Shown in pieces: positions 1 to 9,046 of a DNA stretch of 32,604 bases (its first letter is position 1; each line of letters starts with the position of its first letter). Location: assembly GCA_002070475.1 (NCBI GenBank), contig MWDI01000006.1, positions 1 through 32,604 of the forward strand, in the 5' to 3' direction. Under the pieces are notes generated by a model. That model was not told where the DNA came from. It made no database searches and saw only the letters and a list, made by a program, of their open reading frames with translations. The position numbers and the translations under genes are program-made. Source of the stretch: Firmicutes bacterium ADurb.Bin146. Its GTDB lineage: Bacteria; Bacillota; Clostridia; DUPQ01.

Positions 1-1
1 A

Positions 2-409
2 GGTACTGAAGTAATATTCGCTGCAGGCGGAAAAGTAGGAAACTCAGTTATGTCAGCTGCAGAAACAGCTAATAAAGCAGTTATCGGCGTTGACGTAGAC
101 CAGTCTGCTGAATCAGCTACAGTTATCGCTTCTGCAATGAAGGGTTTGGCATATATGGTTCAATTCGGCTTAAAAGAATACTATGCTGGCACATTCCCAG
201 GAGGAGTAGCAGTCATAGCAGGTGCTGAATCCAATGCAGTAAGCCTTTCCCCTTTCTCAACTGCAAAATGGAAAACATTCTCACAGGCTGACTATGATTC
301 ATTATTTGCAAAATTAGCAGATGCTACAATCGTTCCACAAAAAGATGAAGGAAGAACAGATCCTACATTACTTAATCCTCAATACATTACATTGACATTT
401 GTTGAGTAA
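2..409 (+). CDS. BMP/PnrA-family nucleoside-binding lipoprotein, C-terminal part
   Basis: This is the last 135 codons of a substrate-binding protein of the BMP (basic membrane protein, PnrA-like) family. The reading frame is open to the left edge, so the signal peptide and N-terminal lobe lie outside the window. Visible family marks are the GTEVIFAAGG strand and turn near the start and the GVDVDQ motif about 13 residues later; both belong to the ligand cleft of PnrA-type proteins. The protein would sit on the outer face of the membrane, capture nucleosides and deliver them to the ABC transporter encoded next. A terminator hairpin follows directly, so the binding protein can be made in excess over the transporter. 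The family call is firm. Nucleosides as ligand are inferred from the family and from the phosphorylase gene downstream. Confidence 0.9.
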   Translation, partial: GTEVIFAAGGKVGNSVMSAAETANKAVIGVDVDQSAESATVIASAMKGLAYMVQFGLKEYYAGTFPGGVAVIAGAESNAVSLSPFSTAKWKTFSQADYDSLFAKLADATIVPQKDEGRTDPTLLNPQYITLTFVE

Positions 410-433
410 AAGTATAACAATTAGAATTAGAAT

Positions 434-466
434 AAAAAGACTGCCGCACACAGCGGCAGTTTTTTT
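434..466 (+). terminator. Intrinsic terminator after the binding-protein gene
   Basis: An 8-bp perfect stem (ACTGCCGC at 440-447 with GCGGCAGT at 453-460) closes a 5-base loop and runs into seven T residues. It lies 25 bases after the binding-protein stop codon and before the transporter ATPase. It probably attenuates rather than fully separates the operon, a layout often seen in ABC operons that need more binding protein than membrane parts. Confidence 0.88.
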
Positions 467-491
467 ACCTAAGTCTTAACCAATCTATATA

Positions 492-520
492 TTTATTATT
501 TCACCTGAATAATATATAAT
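492..520 (+). promoter_or_regulatory. Candidate promoter for the ABC transporter genes
   Basis: A consensus -10 box TATAAT at 515-520 has a poor -35 (TTTATT at 492-497) at 17-bp spacing. Transcription would start about 35 bases before the ATPase start codon. The region is very AT-rich, so chance matches are likely. Placement between the terminator and the next gene supports it. Confidence 0.35.
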
Positions 521-560
521 TATATAAGTTATACAATATTAAAAGCCAAGGAGTGAATTC

Positions 561-2090
561 ATGGATTACATCATCGAGATGTTGAATATCAGGAAGGAAT
601 TTCCCGGAATTGTCGCTAATGATGATATCACCCTCCAGATCAGAAAGACAGAAATACATGCTCTCTTGGGTGAAAACGGAGCAGGAAAAAGCACTTTAAT
701 GAGCGTGCTTTTCGGTTTATACAAACCAGAGGCAGGCATCATAAAGTTAAGGGGCAAGGAAGTAAATATTTCGGATCCTAAGACAGCAAGCCGTCTTGGT
801 ATAGGAATGGTCCATCAGCATTTTAAGCTTGTTGAGGATTTCACTGTATTGGAAAATATTACATTAGGAGCAGAGACAGTTAAAAACGGCTTTCTTAATA
901 TGGAGCAAGCAAAAAAGAAAGTCATGGAACTGAGCAACCGGTATAAGCTTTATATAGATCCTGATGCAAAAGTATCCAGCATTACTGTTGGAATGCAGCA
1001 GAGAGTTGAAATACTTAAAATGCTATATCGGGATAATGAAATACTCATTTTTGATGAACCAACAGCAGTTCTTACCCCTCAGGAAATTGATGAATTAATG
1101 GGTATAATGAGAGAGTTGGCAAAAGAGGGTAAGTCATTAATCTTTATTACTCACAAATTAGAAGAAATAAAGAAAGTAGCTGACAGGGTTACTGTTTTGA
1201 GAAGAGGAAAAGGCATTGGTACCTATAACGTAAAAGATGTGACTAAAGAATTTTTAAGCGAGATGATGGTTGGAAGAAAAGTACAATTTACTGTTGATAA
1301 AAAGGATATTCCTCCCAAAGAAACTATTTTCGAAGTAAAAAACCTTTCAATGAATACTAAGGGAACAACCCGAAATACTCTTAACAATATATCCTTTAAA
1401 GTCAGGAAAAATGAAATCGTATGCATAGCAGGAATAGACGGAAACGGACAGAGCGAACTGGTTTATGCGCTTACGGGTATAAGGCATTTTGACGAAGGTC
1501 AGATACTCGTCAATGGAGAAGATTGGACCAAAAAACATATACGATATAGAAATTCCCATGGGATGAGCCATATACCTGAGGACAGGCATAAATATGGTCT
1601 TGTGCTGGAATACAGCATGGCATATAACCTTATACTTCAGACATATTTCACTGCTAAATTCCAAACTAGAGGCTTCCTCAAAAGAACTAGCATAAATGAA
1701 TATGCGAATACATTGATTAAGAAATTCGATATACGAAGCGGACAAGGCGCTCAGACTGTTGCAAGGTCAATGTCAGGAGGAAATCAGCAGAAGGTTATTC
1801 TTGCCAGAGAAATAGACAAAAACCCTTCTATAATGATTGCTGTCCAACCAGCAAGAGGTCTTGATGTCGGTGCTACTGAATTTATACACAAACAGCTTGT
1901 TGCCCAGAGAGATGCAGGAAAAGGTGTATTGCTTATATCGCTGGAGCTTGAGGAAGTCATGAACTTAAGTGACAGGATTCTTGTTATATATGAAGGAGAA
2001 CTGGTAGGCGATCTTGATCCAAAAAAGACGACTATTCAGGAACTCGGTCTGTATATGGCAGGAGCAAAGAGAGATGAGGTGAAGGCATGA
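561..2090 (+). CDS. Nucleoside ABC transporter, double ATP-binding protein (NupO/YufO-like)
   Basis: This is a 509-residue protein with two fused ABC ATPase domains, the cytoplasmic motor of a BMP-type importer. Domain 1 has Walker A GENGAGKST (37-45), signature TVGMQQRVE (142-150) and Walker B ILIFDEP (161-167). Domain 2 is degenerate at the catalytic sites: GIDGNGQSE (291-299) has Gln for the Walker A lysine, and the Walker B region reads IAVQPARGLD without the catalytic Asp-Glu, while the signature MSGGNQQ (404-410) is good. This asymmetry is usual in the subfamily, which drives transport with one full hydrolysis site. The start is fixed by AAGGAG at 548-553, 7 bases before ATG. The stop overlaps the first permease gene by 4 bases (ATGA), so the two are translationally coupled. 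Confidence 0.93.
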   Translation: MDYIIEMLNIRKEFPGIVANDDITLQIRKTEIHALLGENGAGKSTLMSVLFGLYKPEAGIIKLRGKEVNISDPKTASRLGIGMVHQHFKLVEDFTVLENITLGAETVKNGFLNMEQAKKKVMELSNRYKLYIDPDAKVSSITVGMQQRVEILKMLYRDNEILIFDEPTAVLTPQEIDELMGIMRELAKEGKSLIFITHKLEEIKKVADRVTVLRRGKGIGTYNVKDVTKEFLSEMMVGRKVQFTVDKKDIPPKETIFEVKNLSMNTKGTTRNTLNNISFKVRKNEIVCIAGIDGNGQSELVYALTGIRHFDEGQILVNGEDWTKKHIRYRNSHGMSHIPEDRHKYGLVLEYSMAYNLILQTYFTAKFQTRGFLKRTSINEYANTLIKKFDIRSGQGAQTVARSMSGGNQQKVILAREIDKNPSIMIAVQPARGLDVGATEFIHKQLVAQRDAGKGVLLISLELEEVMNLSDRILVIYEGELVGDLDPKKTTIQELGLYMAGAKRDEVKA

Positions 2091-3256
2091 ACAACCAGAA
2101 TCCCATAAATCAGTATTTTGACAGATTAAGCAGAAAAAAAGGGACAGGAAGCCTTATTTCCTCTCTTAGTGCGATAGGAATAGGACTTGTAATAGGCCTT
2201 ATTATACTTCTTATATCAAACCCTGAGGAAGCAATGGCAGGATTTTTTACAATGCTAAGCGGAGGTTTTAATGACGGGATAAGAAGTCTAGGAAATGTCT
2301 TTTATTTTGCCACACCAATTATAATGACAGGGCTTGCAGTAGGATTCGCATTTAAGACAGGACTTTTCAATATCGGTGCAAGTGGGCAGTTCATTGTAGG
2401 TGCATATGTTGCAGTTCTTATAGGAGTTAAACTTCCAGTACTTGGAGGCTTTCAGTGGGTTGTAGGAATAATAGCTGCAATGATTGCCGGCGCGATATGG
2501 GGAGCTATACCAGGATTATTAAAAGCTTTTCTCAATGTTCACGAAGTAATCGCATCAATTATGATGAACTATATAGGTATGTTCATGGTTAACTACCTCA
2601 TAAAACAAACAGTACTTAACGTATATACAAACAGGTCGCTTCCTGTTGCAGCAACTGCAAATATCCCCAAGATGGGTCTTACATCAATATTTCCTGGTTC
2701 CAGTATTAACGGCGGTTTAATAATAGCGATACTATTTGTGATCTTAATGTATATAATTCTGGAAAAAACCACTTTCGGATATGAGTTGAAAGCCTGCGGG
2801 CATAACAGGTTCGCAGCTAAATATGCAGGCATAAATGAGAATAGAAGTATTGTTCTTTCTATGGCTATAGCAGGAATGCTTGCCGGAGTCGGTGGAGCTC
2901 TGCACTATCTCTCAGGTGCCGGTGTATACATTGAAGTTGTTGATGTACTTGCTGCTCAGGGGTTTACAGGAATATCTGTTTCTCTTCTTGGAATGAGCAA
3001 TCCGATAGGTATCCTATTCTCAGGCATATTTATAGCATGGCTGCAAATTGGCGGTTTCTATATGCAAAGATACAGCTTTGTACCCGAATTTATACAGATT
3101 ATAACTGCAATAATAATATACTGTTCTGCAGCATCTCTGCTTATACGGAATTATCTGGAATTAAAACAGCTTAAGAAGGACGAGAAACTTTCCAAAGTTA
3201 TAATCAATGATACCGTGGATATTGTTAATGGCGAGAATGAAGGAGGTAAGAACTGA
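2087..3256 (+). CDS. Nucleoside ABC transporter permease 1 (NupP/YufP-like)
   Basis: This 389-residue integral membrane protein has about eight to ten hydrophobic segments and is one half of the membrane channel of the BMP-type nucleoside importer. Family marks are the segment FKTGLFNIGASGQF near residue 90, the HEVIASIMMNYIG helix near residue 155, and FGYELKACGHNRFAAKYAGI near residue 230, the cytoplasmic loop that contacts the ATPase. A charged tail of about 35 residues follows the last membrane segment. It overlaps the ATPase gene by 4 bases and the second permease by 1 base (TGATG), consistent with fixed subunit ratios. The permease call is secure; substrate is by context. Confidence 0.92.
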   Translation: MNNQNPINQYFDRLSRKKGTGSLISSLSAIGIGLVIGLIILLISNPEEAMAGFFTMLSGGFNDGIRSLGNVFYFATPIIMTGLAVGFAFKTGLFNIGASGQFIVGAYVAVLIGVKLPVLGGFQWVVGIIAAMIAGAIWGAIPGLLKAFLNVHEVIASIMMNYIGMFMVNYLIKQTVLNVYTNRSLPVAATANIPKMGLTSIFPGSSINGGLIIAILFVILMYIILEKTTFGYELKACGHNRFAAKYAGINENRSIVLSMAIAGMLAGVGGALHYLSGAGVYIEVVDVLAAQGFTGISVSLLGMSNPIGILFSGIFIAWLQIGGFYMQRYSFVPEFIQIITAIIIYCSAASLLIRNYLELKQLKKDEKLSKVIINDTVDIVNGENEGGKN

Positions 3257-4215
3257 TGGAAATGCTTTATCTTTTACTTAGACAGACTATGTTTTTCTCC
3301 ATACCATTACTAATTGTTGCTCTTGGCGGTATGTTTTCTGAAAGAGGCGGCGTTACTAACATCGCTTTAGAAGGAATAATGGTAATGGGAGGATTTGCAG
3401 GCATATACTTCATTAACCAGTTACAAACAGGCATGAGCGGTCAGCTGCTTCTGCTTTTAGCTATAGCTGTAGCTATTACAGGAGGCCTAGTCTTCTCCCT
3501 TCTGCATGCATATGCATCAGTAAACTTGAAAGCTGACCAGGTTATTTCCGGAACTGCACTTAATATGTTTGCTCCTGCTTTTGTCATCTATATAGCCAGA
3601 ATGATTCAACCTTCAGGAATAGCCAACATTTCCTTTAAAAATACCTTCCTCATATCAAAAGTACCCGTACTTGGAGACATACCAGTAATCGGGGATATTT
3701 TCTTCAAGAATACATATTTAACTACATTCGTGGGCTTTTTTATACTGATAATATCTGCAATTGTACTATATAAGACACGTTTCGGAATGCGCCTTAGGGC
3801 ATGCGGAGAACATCCTCAGGCAGCTGATTCTGTTGGTATCAATGTTTATAAGATGAGATACATAGGTGTCATGATATCCGGAGCTCTTGCCGGACTTGGC
3901 GGTCTTGTACTGACCATTCCAATATCTACAGAATTCAAGGGAGCTGTTAACGGTTACGGCTTTTTGGCATTGGCAGTTCTTATTTTCGGGCAATGGAAAC
4001 CGATGAGGATATTATGGGCTTCCCTCTTCTTCGGGTTTATGCAGACAATATCTGCGGCTTATTCTGCAATTCCTTTTCTTCTGAATCTGAACATACCGTC
4101 AGAATTTTTCAAAATGACCCCATATATAGCTACACTTATTGTGTTAGCGTTCTCTTCAAAATCCAGCAAAGCTCCAAAGGCTGTCGGCCAACCTTACGAC
4201 CAGGGGGCAAGATAG
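3256..4215 (+). CDS. Nucleoside ABC transporter permease 2 (NupQ/YufQ-like)
   Basis: This 319-residue membrane protein is the second half of the transport channel. It is shorter than its partner, as is normal in this system. The N-terminal stretch GGMFSERGGVTNIALEGIM (residues 24-42) and the loop FGMRLRACGEHPQAADSVGI (about 176-195) are the conserved marks; the latter corresponds to the ATPase-coupling loop of the first permease, showing that the two permeases are distant paralogues. Its start overlaps the upstream stop by one base. AGGAGG at 3241-3246 is the ribosome site, although the spacing of 9 bases is a little long. The phosphorylase gene begins 2 bases after its stop. Confidence 0.92.
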   Translation: MEMLYLLLRQTMFFSIPLLIVALGGMFSERGGVTNIALEGIMVMGGFAGIYFINQLQTGMSGQLLLLLAIAVAITGGLVFSLLHAYASVNLKADQVISGTALNMFAPAFVIYIARMIQPSGIANISFKNTFLISKVPVLGDIPVIGDIFFKNTYLTTFVGFFILIISAIVLYKTRFGMRLRACGEHPQAADSVGINVYKMRYIGVMISGALAGLGGLVLTIPISTEFKGAVNGYGFLALAVLIFGQWKPMRILWASLFFGFMQTISAAYSAIPFLLNLNIPSEFFKMTPYIATLIVLAFSSKSSKAPKAVGQPYDQGAR

Positions 4216-4217
4216 TC

Positions 4218-5519
4218 ATGAGGATGTATGACATCATACAAAGCAAACGAGATAACCATGAGCTGACGGATGAGCAAATCAGATATTTTGTGAAAGGATA
4301 TACTGATGGTTCAATACCCGATTATCAAGCTGCGGCTTTATTAATGGCAATCTATTTTAATGGAATGAATGATCGTGAAACTACTACCCTGACTATAGCT
4401 ATGGCAGAATCCGGGGATATGATTGATTTGTCATCAGTTAACGGAATTACAGTGGATAAGCATAGTACCGGGGGAGTAGGAGACAAAACTTCCCTGATTA
4501 TAGCTCCATGTGTTGCTTCTTTGGGGTTTAAAGTAGCAAAAATGAGCGGAAGAGGATTAGGGCATACCGGAGGGACTGTAGATAAACTGGAATCAATACC
4601 TGGTTACAGGACTTCTCTAGATAGAAATGAATTTATTGAGAATGTAAACAGGATAGGAATAGCATTAGTTGGGCAGAGTGGTAATCTTGCTCCTGCTGAC
4701 AAAAAAATCTATGCATTACGTGATGTGACAGCAACAGTAGGATGCCTTCCGCTTATAGTATCAAGTATAATGAGCAAGAAAATAGCGGCAGGGTCAGAAA
4801 ACATCCTCCTGGATGTTAAAGTCGGAACAGGCTCATTTACTCCTAAACTTGAGGATGCTGTTACTCTGGCCCAAAAAATGGTGGATGTCGGAAGGCTTGC
4901 TGGAAGAAATATAGCCGCACTAATAACCAATATGGATGTACCCTTGGGAAAGGCAATCGGCAACAGCATGGAAATAACAGAAGCCTGCGAGATACTCAAA
5001 AATCATGGTCCTTCTGATCTTAGGGAAGTGTGTGTGGAACTATCTTCATACATGTTATGGCTTTGCACTGATGAATCTTATGAAAATTGCAAGAATAAAG
5101 TGATTAGAAGCCTTACAGACGGGTCTGCTTTCAGAAAATTCAGAGAGCTTGTATCAGCTCAGGGCGGTGATACTGCATATATTGATAATACAGATATGTT
5201 TAAGAAGGCTATGTATTCATACGATATAAAATCTTCATATTCTGGTTTTATCCATTCAATGGACACTGCAGCTATAGGTGAAGTCTCATTGATGCTTGGT
5301 GCAGGCCGCGAGAAGAAGGAAGACACTATTGATTATGAAGCAGGTATATATATACATGCTAAAACCGGTGATAAAATAAACGAGGGTCAAGTTTTGGCAA
5401 CATTATACACCAACAGAAAACATATTATATCCGAAGCTGAGCAAGAGTATCTAGGTGCTTTGACCTTTTCAAAAAAAGCTCCCCCTTCGCAAAAACTTAT
5501 ATACCAATTAGTAAAATGA
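4218..5519 (+). CDS. pdp: Pyrimidine-nucleoside phosphorylase
   Basis: This 433-residue cytoplasmic enzyme cleaves uridine and thymidine-type nucleosides with phosphate into free base and (deoxy)ribose 1-phosphate. The phosphate-binding motif KHSTGG (81-86) and the segment SGRGLGHTGGT (110-120) are both intact, and the length matches the family (433-434). An open frame continues upstream to 3993 inside the permease gene, but the true start is ATG 4218. The protein then begins MRMYDII as in relatives, and AGGGGG at 4202-4207 gives a ribosome site. With the importer just upstream this makes an uptake-plus-salvage operon. Pdp (broad pyrimidine) is preferred over strict thymidine phosphorylase because that form is usual in Gram-positives; sequence alone does not prove it. 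Confidence 0.93.
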   Translation: MRMYDIIQSKRDNHELTDEQIRYFVKGYTDGSIPDYQAAALLMAIYFNGMNDRETTTLTIAMAESGDMIDLSSVNGITVDKHSTGGVGDKTSLIIAPCVASLGFKVAKMSGRGLGHTGGTVDKLESIPGYRTSLDRNEFIENVNRIGIALVGQSGNLAPADKKIYALRDVTATVGCLPLIVSSIMSKKIAAGSENILLDVKVGTGSFTPKLEDAVTLAQKMVDVGRLAGRNIAALITNMDVPLGKAIGNSMEITEACEILKNHGPSDLREVCVELSSYMLWLCTDESYENCKNKVIRSLTDGSAFRKFRELVSAQGGDTAYIDNTDMFKKAMYSYDIKSSYSGFIHSMDTAAIGEVSLMLGAGREKKEDTIDYEAGIYIHAKTGDKINEGQVLATLYTNRKHIISEAEQEYLGALTFSKKAPPSQKLIYQLVK

Positions 5520-5552
5520 TAGTATAATATTGAACATTGGAGTTATATAAGT

Positions 5553-6530
5553 ATGGTAAAAAGCAAGTTTAAAATCAATTTAAGAAACCGACAGCATAGA
5601 ATTGCAGTAATATCCATAAGCCTGGCTGTTATTCTTGTCATTTCTGCAATAATTCTTTTTAACCTGTTCAATAAGTCCTACAATGATTATGAAGGGAACT
5701 CTCCATCTAACATCGTAAATAACGGTCTTGTAGCATATGAAGACGGAAGCCTATACTATACTAAATTTGATGCAGGATACAAGATTTTCAAATTGGATGT
5801 AAAGAGCGGGAATGAGAAAGCAGTATATTCTGCAAATGCGAAATACTTGAATGTTATGTCTGGACATATTTACTACATTGATGGAAGTAATGGAAACATC
5901 AAAAAGATAACAGTCTCAGGGACTGATGAGATTTTACTGAAAGACAGCATATGCTCTCATCTTTATGTTACAAAGGACTGGATTTACTATATTGATAATA
6001 AAGAGAATAATTCTATTCATAGAATGAGTATGTATAACTTTTCTATAGAAAAACTGGCTGATGTAAATGCTGCATCTATTTTAGTTAATGACGGATACAT
6101 ATACTTTATAAACTATATGGATAATAACGGCATATACCGCCTGAATATTACCACAAAGGAAGTATCTGCTGTTCTTAAGCAGCACACAATCTTCTACACT
6201 ATAAAGAATGACAGGATTTATTACACTAACACAAACGATGAATCATATATATACAGCATGAATCTTGATGGTTCAGAAAACAAGAGATTAGAGGGTGTTA
6301 AGGGTTGGTTTCTTTCAAATTCATCGGCTGATTCAGATTTTCTTTACTTCAAATCAGTTACCGGTTCTCTTAAAAAAGTCCATCTTACTACATTAAACCA
6401 GATGAACATATCAAATGACGACTGCGCTTATATAAACATAATAAAAGACTATATTGTCTATCTGAATCAGGATGACAATCTGTATTATCTTCTAGATACA
6501 CTGTCCGGAAAAAGTCGCATTCTAAGATAA
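5553..6530 (+). CDS. Membrane-anchored DUF5050-type beta-propeller protein, function unknown
   Basis: This 325-residue protein starts with a basic N-terminus followed by one hydrophobic segment (about residues 19-42) that serves as a signal anchor; the rest would face outside. The outer part is made of about six related blocks of 40-45 residues, each with an aromatic strand such as GSLYYTKF, GHIYYIDG, DWIYYIDN, GYIYFINY and DRIYYTNT, followed by a strand ending in a Lys/Arg-Leu pair. This pattern is that of DUF5050, thought to fold as a beta-propeller. No catalytic motif is visible. A weak GGAG (5539-5542) sits 10 bases before ATG. The gene lies 33 bases after the phosphorylase and could share its transcript, but its product fits better with the surface proteins that follow. 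Confidence 0.75.
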   Translation: MVKSKFKINLRNRQHRIAVISISLAVILVISAIILFNLFNKSYNDYEGNSPSNIVNNGLVAYEDGSLYYTKFDAGYKIFKLDVKSGNEKAVYSANAKYLNVMSGHIYYIDGSNGNIKKITVSGTDEILLKDSICSHLYVTKDWIYYIDNKENNSIHRMSMYNFSIEKLADVNAASILVNDGYIYFINYMDNNGIYRLNITTKEVSAVLKQHTIFYTIKNDRIYYTNTNDESYIYSMNLDGSENKRLEGVKGWFLSNSSADSDFLYFKSVTGSLKKVHLTTLNQMNISNDDCAYINIIKDYIVYLNQDDNLYYLLDTLSGKSRILR

Positions 6531-6578
6531 TCCTCCAAATATGCTGACTTATTTAGAATAATGTATTATTATATTAGC

Positions 6579-9005
6579 ATGAAGAAATCAGTAAAGAATA
6601 TAGCCATATGGCTGCTCATAATTACTTTATGCTTTTCCTTTATATCTGCCGGAGCACAGGAAGAATCTTTTGACACCAGATATTACTGGTTATATTCCTC
6701 TGCTATACCTTCTGCCTGGAAGCTTCTTGCTGACATTCAAACAGCACCGGTTACCGTTGCGGTAATAGACACGGGAATTGAATTAGATAATCCTCATCTA
6801 AAGGACAGAATAGATTTTCGAGGACGTAATTTTGTCCCTTCATCTCCTTCCAGCAATATTAATGATAAAGAAGGACATGGAACTGCGGTTGCTGGTATTA
6901 TTGCCGCTGTTCCTGCACAAGAGACTAATTATTACGGAGTTTGCGGAAATGTTGATGTAAAAATACTGCCTTTAAAAGTATACAGCGATCTAACAGGGGC
7001 ATTACAGATACAATACATAATAGATGCTATTTATTATGCAATTGAAATGAATGTTGATGTCATTAATATAAGTATTGATATACCTCATTACGACGAGGGT
7101 CTGCAGATAGCCTGTTTAGCTGCTTATGACAAATCAATACCCATAATAGCCTCTGCAGGCAATAAAGGCAATGAATACTACTCATATCCATCCTCATGCT
7201 ACGGTGTCATATCCGTATCAGCTCTTTCTCTATACAATAATGATTACTTTTTATCCTCTCCTTTTTCTTCATATAACGACCGGATAGACTTAAGTGCCCA
7301 TGGAGAAGATATTTTTACAATAGGATTGAATGGTACATATAAATTTTTAAGCGGCTCTTCTTTTTCGTGTGCAATAGTAACAGGCGCTGTGGCAGTGCTC
7401 AAAGCAGTGAACAAAGATCTGACACCTTTGGAAATAGAAACCATTCTGTGTTCAAGCGCAGACAGGCTTACTGATGAGGGAAGAAATAATTATTATGGAT
7501 ATGGTAAGCTTAATCTGTTCTCTGCACTGATGCTGGATATTGATTCATTGATATTCCAGTCAGAAACTCATGAACCTGCAGAAGATGTTCCTCCTTTTTC
7601 ATTTACTTATATGAACTATAAAGATACATTATCATGCGGTCTTTCTTATGGCTTATGGCTTGATAAAAACAATAAAGTCATGAGTACTGGAGATTCATCC
7701 TTTGGGAAAACAGATGTTGCTCAGTGGTCGGACATTATATCTGTTGCTACGGGAGATTCATTTTCTTTAGGATTAAAGACCGAAGGTACTTTGCAATATA
7801 CCGGCTTCTCCGGTTCTTATGCTCTGAATGTGGCTCATTGGGCCTCTCTAAAACAGGTTTCAGCCGGAGCTTTCCATACTGTAGGAGTAACAACCGCAGG
7901 TACTGTTCTTGCAACAGGAAGCAATAGCACTGGACAGTGCAATACTGGAATTATAGCAGGAGTATCCAAAGTTGAATGCGGCTCAATGCACACTGTTTGC
8001 TTAAGGTCTAATGGTTCGGTAAGAAGCGTTGGCGCAAACTCTTTTGGTGAATGCAATACTTCAGGTTGGAGCGATATAGTTTCAATTGCTGCGGGAAACG
8101 GTTTCACGCTGGGATTGAAATCTGATGGTACAGTAGTTGCGACTGGTAATAACTGCTTCAAACAAATAGATGTCACATCATGGAATAATATTATAGAAGT
8201 CTTTGCAGGGTACAATTACTCTATAGGTCTAAAGTCAGACGGTACACTTGTATATACAGGTTTAGCAACAAAAATGTCTTCAGTAATCCATGAACTTAGC
8301 AATATTAAAACTCTTTCCTGCAACAGAGACATGATGATTCTTAAAACAAACGAAGATGAAATCATTGTAATTGGAAATACTAATGCTCAGGAAAGGACGA
8401 CAAATAAGACTTATGTCTTCAGATTTGACGATATCTCACAAGATTACTGGGCTGCACCATATATACATATCGTATCCAGACTTGGTATTATCAATGGTGT
8501 GTATAGCGGGACTGGATACATATATATCCCTTATGTGCATATGACAAGACAGGAGTTTTTTAAAATTATCTTAGAGACAATGGGTATTCCGACAAACGTG
8601 GAAGTGGATCTTGAAATTTTTGAAGATTATCAGGATGTCGCTTCATGGAGCCTTCCGTATATTAAAACTGCATACTATTACGGATACCTAACCGGAAATA
8701 TCGACGATGAAGGAAAACTATATATAAAACCTACCGACCCTATTTCAAGAGCAGAAGCAGCCGTCATAATGAGCCGTGCTTTCGGCTTATCACAAAGCCC
8801 TGATATGGAATATGCTGATAGTGATACAGTTCCTTTCTGGGCATATGACGCAATGTCTTACTTTTCGCACATGAAGGTGCTTAACGGTTATCCTGACAAC
8901 ACGATTGCACCAAATGAAAATTTATACCGTTCAGAAGCAGCAGCAATTATTTGCAGGCTTTACAGTTACGTACTAAACACTTATACTTTTAACTATGCCG
9001 ATTAG
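6579..9005 (+). CDS. Secreted subtilisin-like serine protease with RCC1-like repeats and three SLH domains
   Basis: This is an 808-residue surface protein. In order it has a signal peptide (to about residue 26, AGA/QE), a peptidase S8 domain with Asp64 in DTG, His100 in HGT, oxyanion Asn195 in SAGN and Ser261 in SGSSFS, a block of RCC1-like propeller repeats (about 345-562, with recurrent GLKSDGT and ATG strands), and three SLH domains (about 616-670, 680-735, 745-800). SLH domains bind pyruvylated cell-wall polysaccharide, so the enzyme should be displayed on the wall. The active-site Ser context GSSFS replaces the common GTSMA, but the triad is complete. No propeptide is evident between signal and catalytic domain. 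ATG 6579 is chosen because it gives a standard signal peptide; an upstream ATG at 6561 adds six residues. Neither start has a clear ribosome site. Confidence 0.9.
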   Translation: MKKSVKNIAIWLLIITLCFSFISAGAQEESFDTRYYWLYSSAIPSAWKLLADIQTAPVTVAVIDTGIELDNPHLKDRIDFRGRNFVPSSPSSNINDKEGHGTAVAGIIAAVPAQETNYYGVCGNVDVKILPLKVYSDLTGALQIQYIIDAIYYAIEMNVDVINISIDIPHYDEGLQIACLAAYDKSIPIIASAGNKGNEYYSYPSSCYGVISVSALSLYNNDYFLSSPFSSYNDRIDLSAHGEDIFTIGLNGTYKFLSGSSFSCAIVTGAVAVLKAVNKDLTPLEIETILCSSADRLTDEGRNNYYGYGKLNLFSALMLDIDSLIFQSETHEPAEDVPPFSFTYMNYKDTLSCGLSYGLWLDKNNKVMSTGDSSFGKTDVAQWSDIISVATGDSFSLGLKTEGTLQYTGFSGSYALNVAHWASLKQVSAGAFHTVGVTTAGTVLATGSNSTGQCNTGIIAGVSKVECGSMHTVCLRSNGSVRSVGANSFGECNTSGWSDIVSIAAGNGFTLGLKSDGTVVATGNNCFKQIDVTSWNNIIEVFAGYNYSIGLKSDGTLVYTGLATKMSSVIHELSNIKTLSCNRDMMILKTNEDEIIVIGNTNAQERTTNKTYVFRFDDISQDYWAAPYIHIVSRLGIINGVYSGTGYIYIPYVHMTRQEFFKIILETMGIPTNVEVDLEIFEDYQDVASWSLPYIKTAYYYGYLTGNIDDEGKLYIKPTDPISRAEAAVIMSRAFGLSQSPDMEYADSDTVPFWAYDAMSYFSHMKVLNGYPDNTIAPNENLYRSEAAAIICRLYSYVLNTYTFNYAD

Positions 9006-9035
9006 GTTGATTAAGCATACAATGTGATGGAAGAA

Positions 9036-9041
9036 GAGGTG
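9036..9041 (+). promoter_or_regulatory. Ribosome site supporting a TTG start
   Basis: GAGGTG lies 5 bases before TTG 9047. No in-frame ATG nearby would keep the lipoprotein signal, so the non-ATG start is preferred. Confidence 0.7.
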
Positions 9042-9046
9042 CAATA

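Noticed and set aside
3993..4217. N-terminal extension of the phosphorylase frame into the permease gene
   Set aside because: The family starts at MRMYDII (4218), there is a ribosome site just before it, and the upstream codons overlap a secure permease.
6519..6559. ATTCTAA and TTAGAAT inverted repeat before the protease gene
   Set aside because: The loop is 27 bases, the arms are AT-only apart from one pair and no T-run follows, so it is not a terminator.
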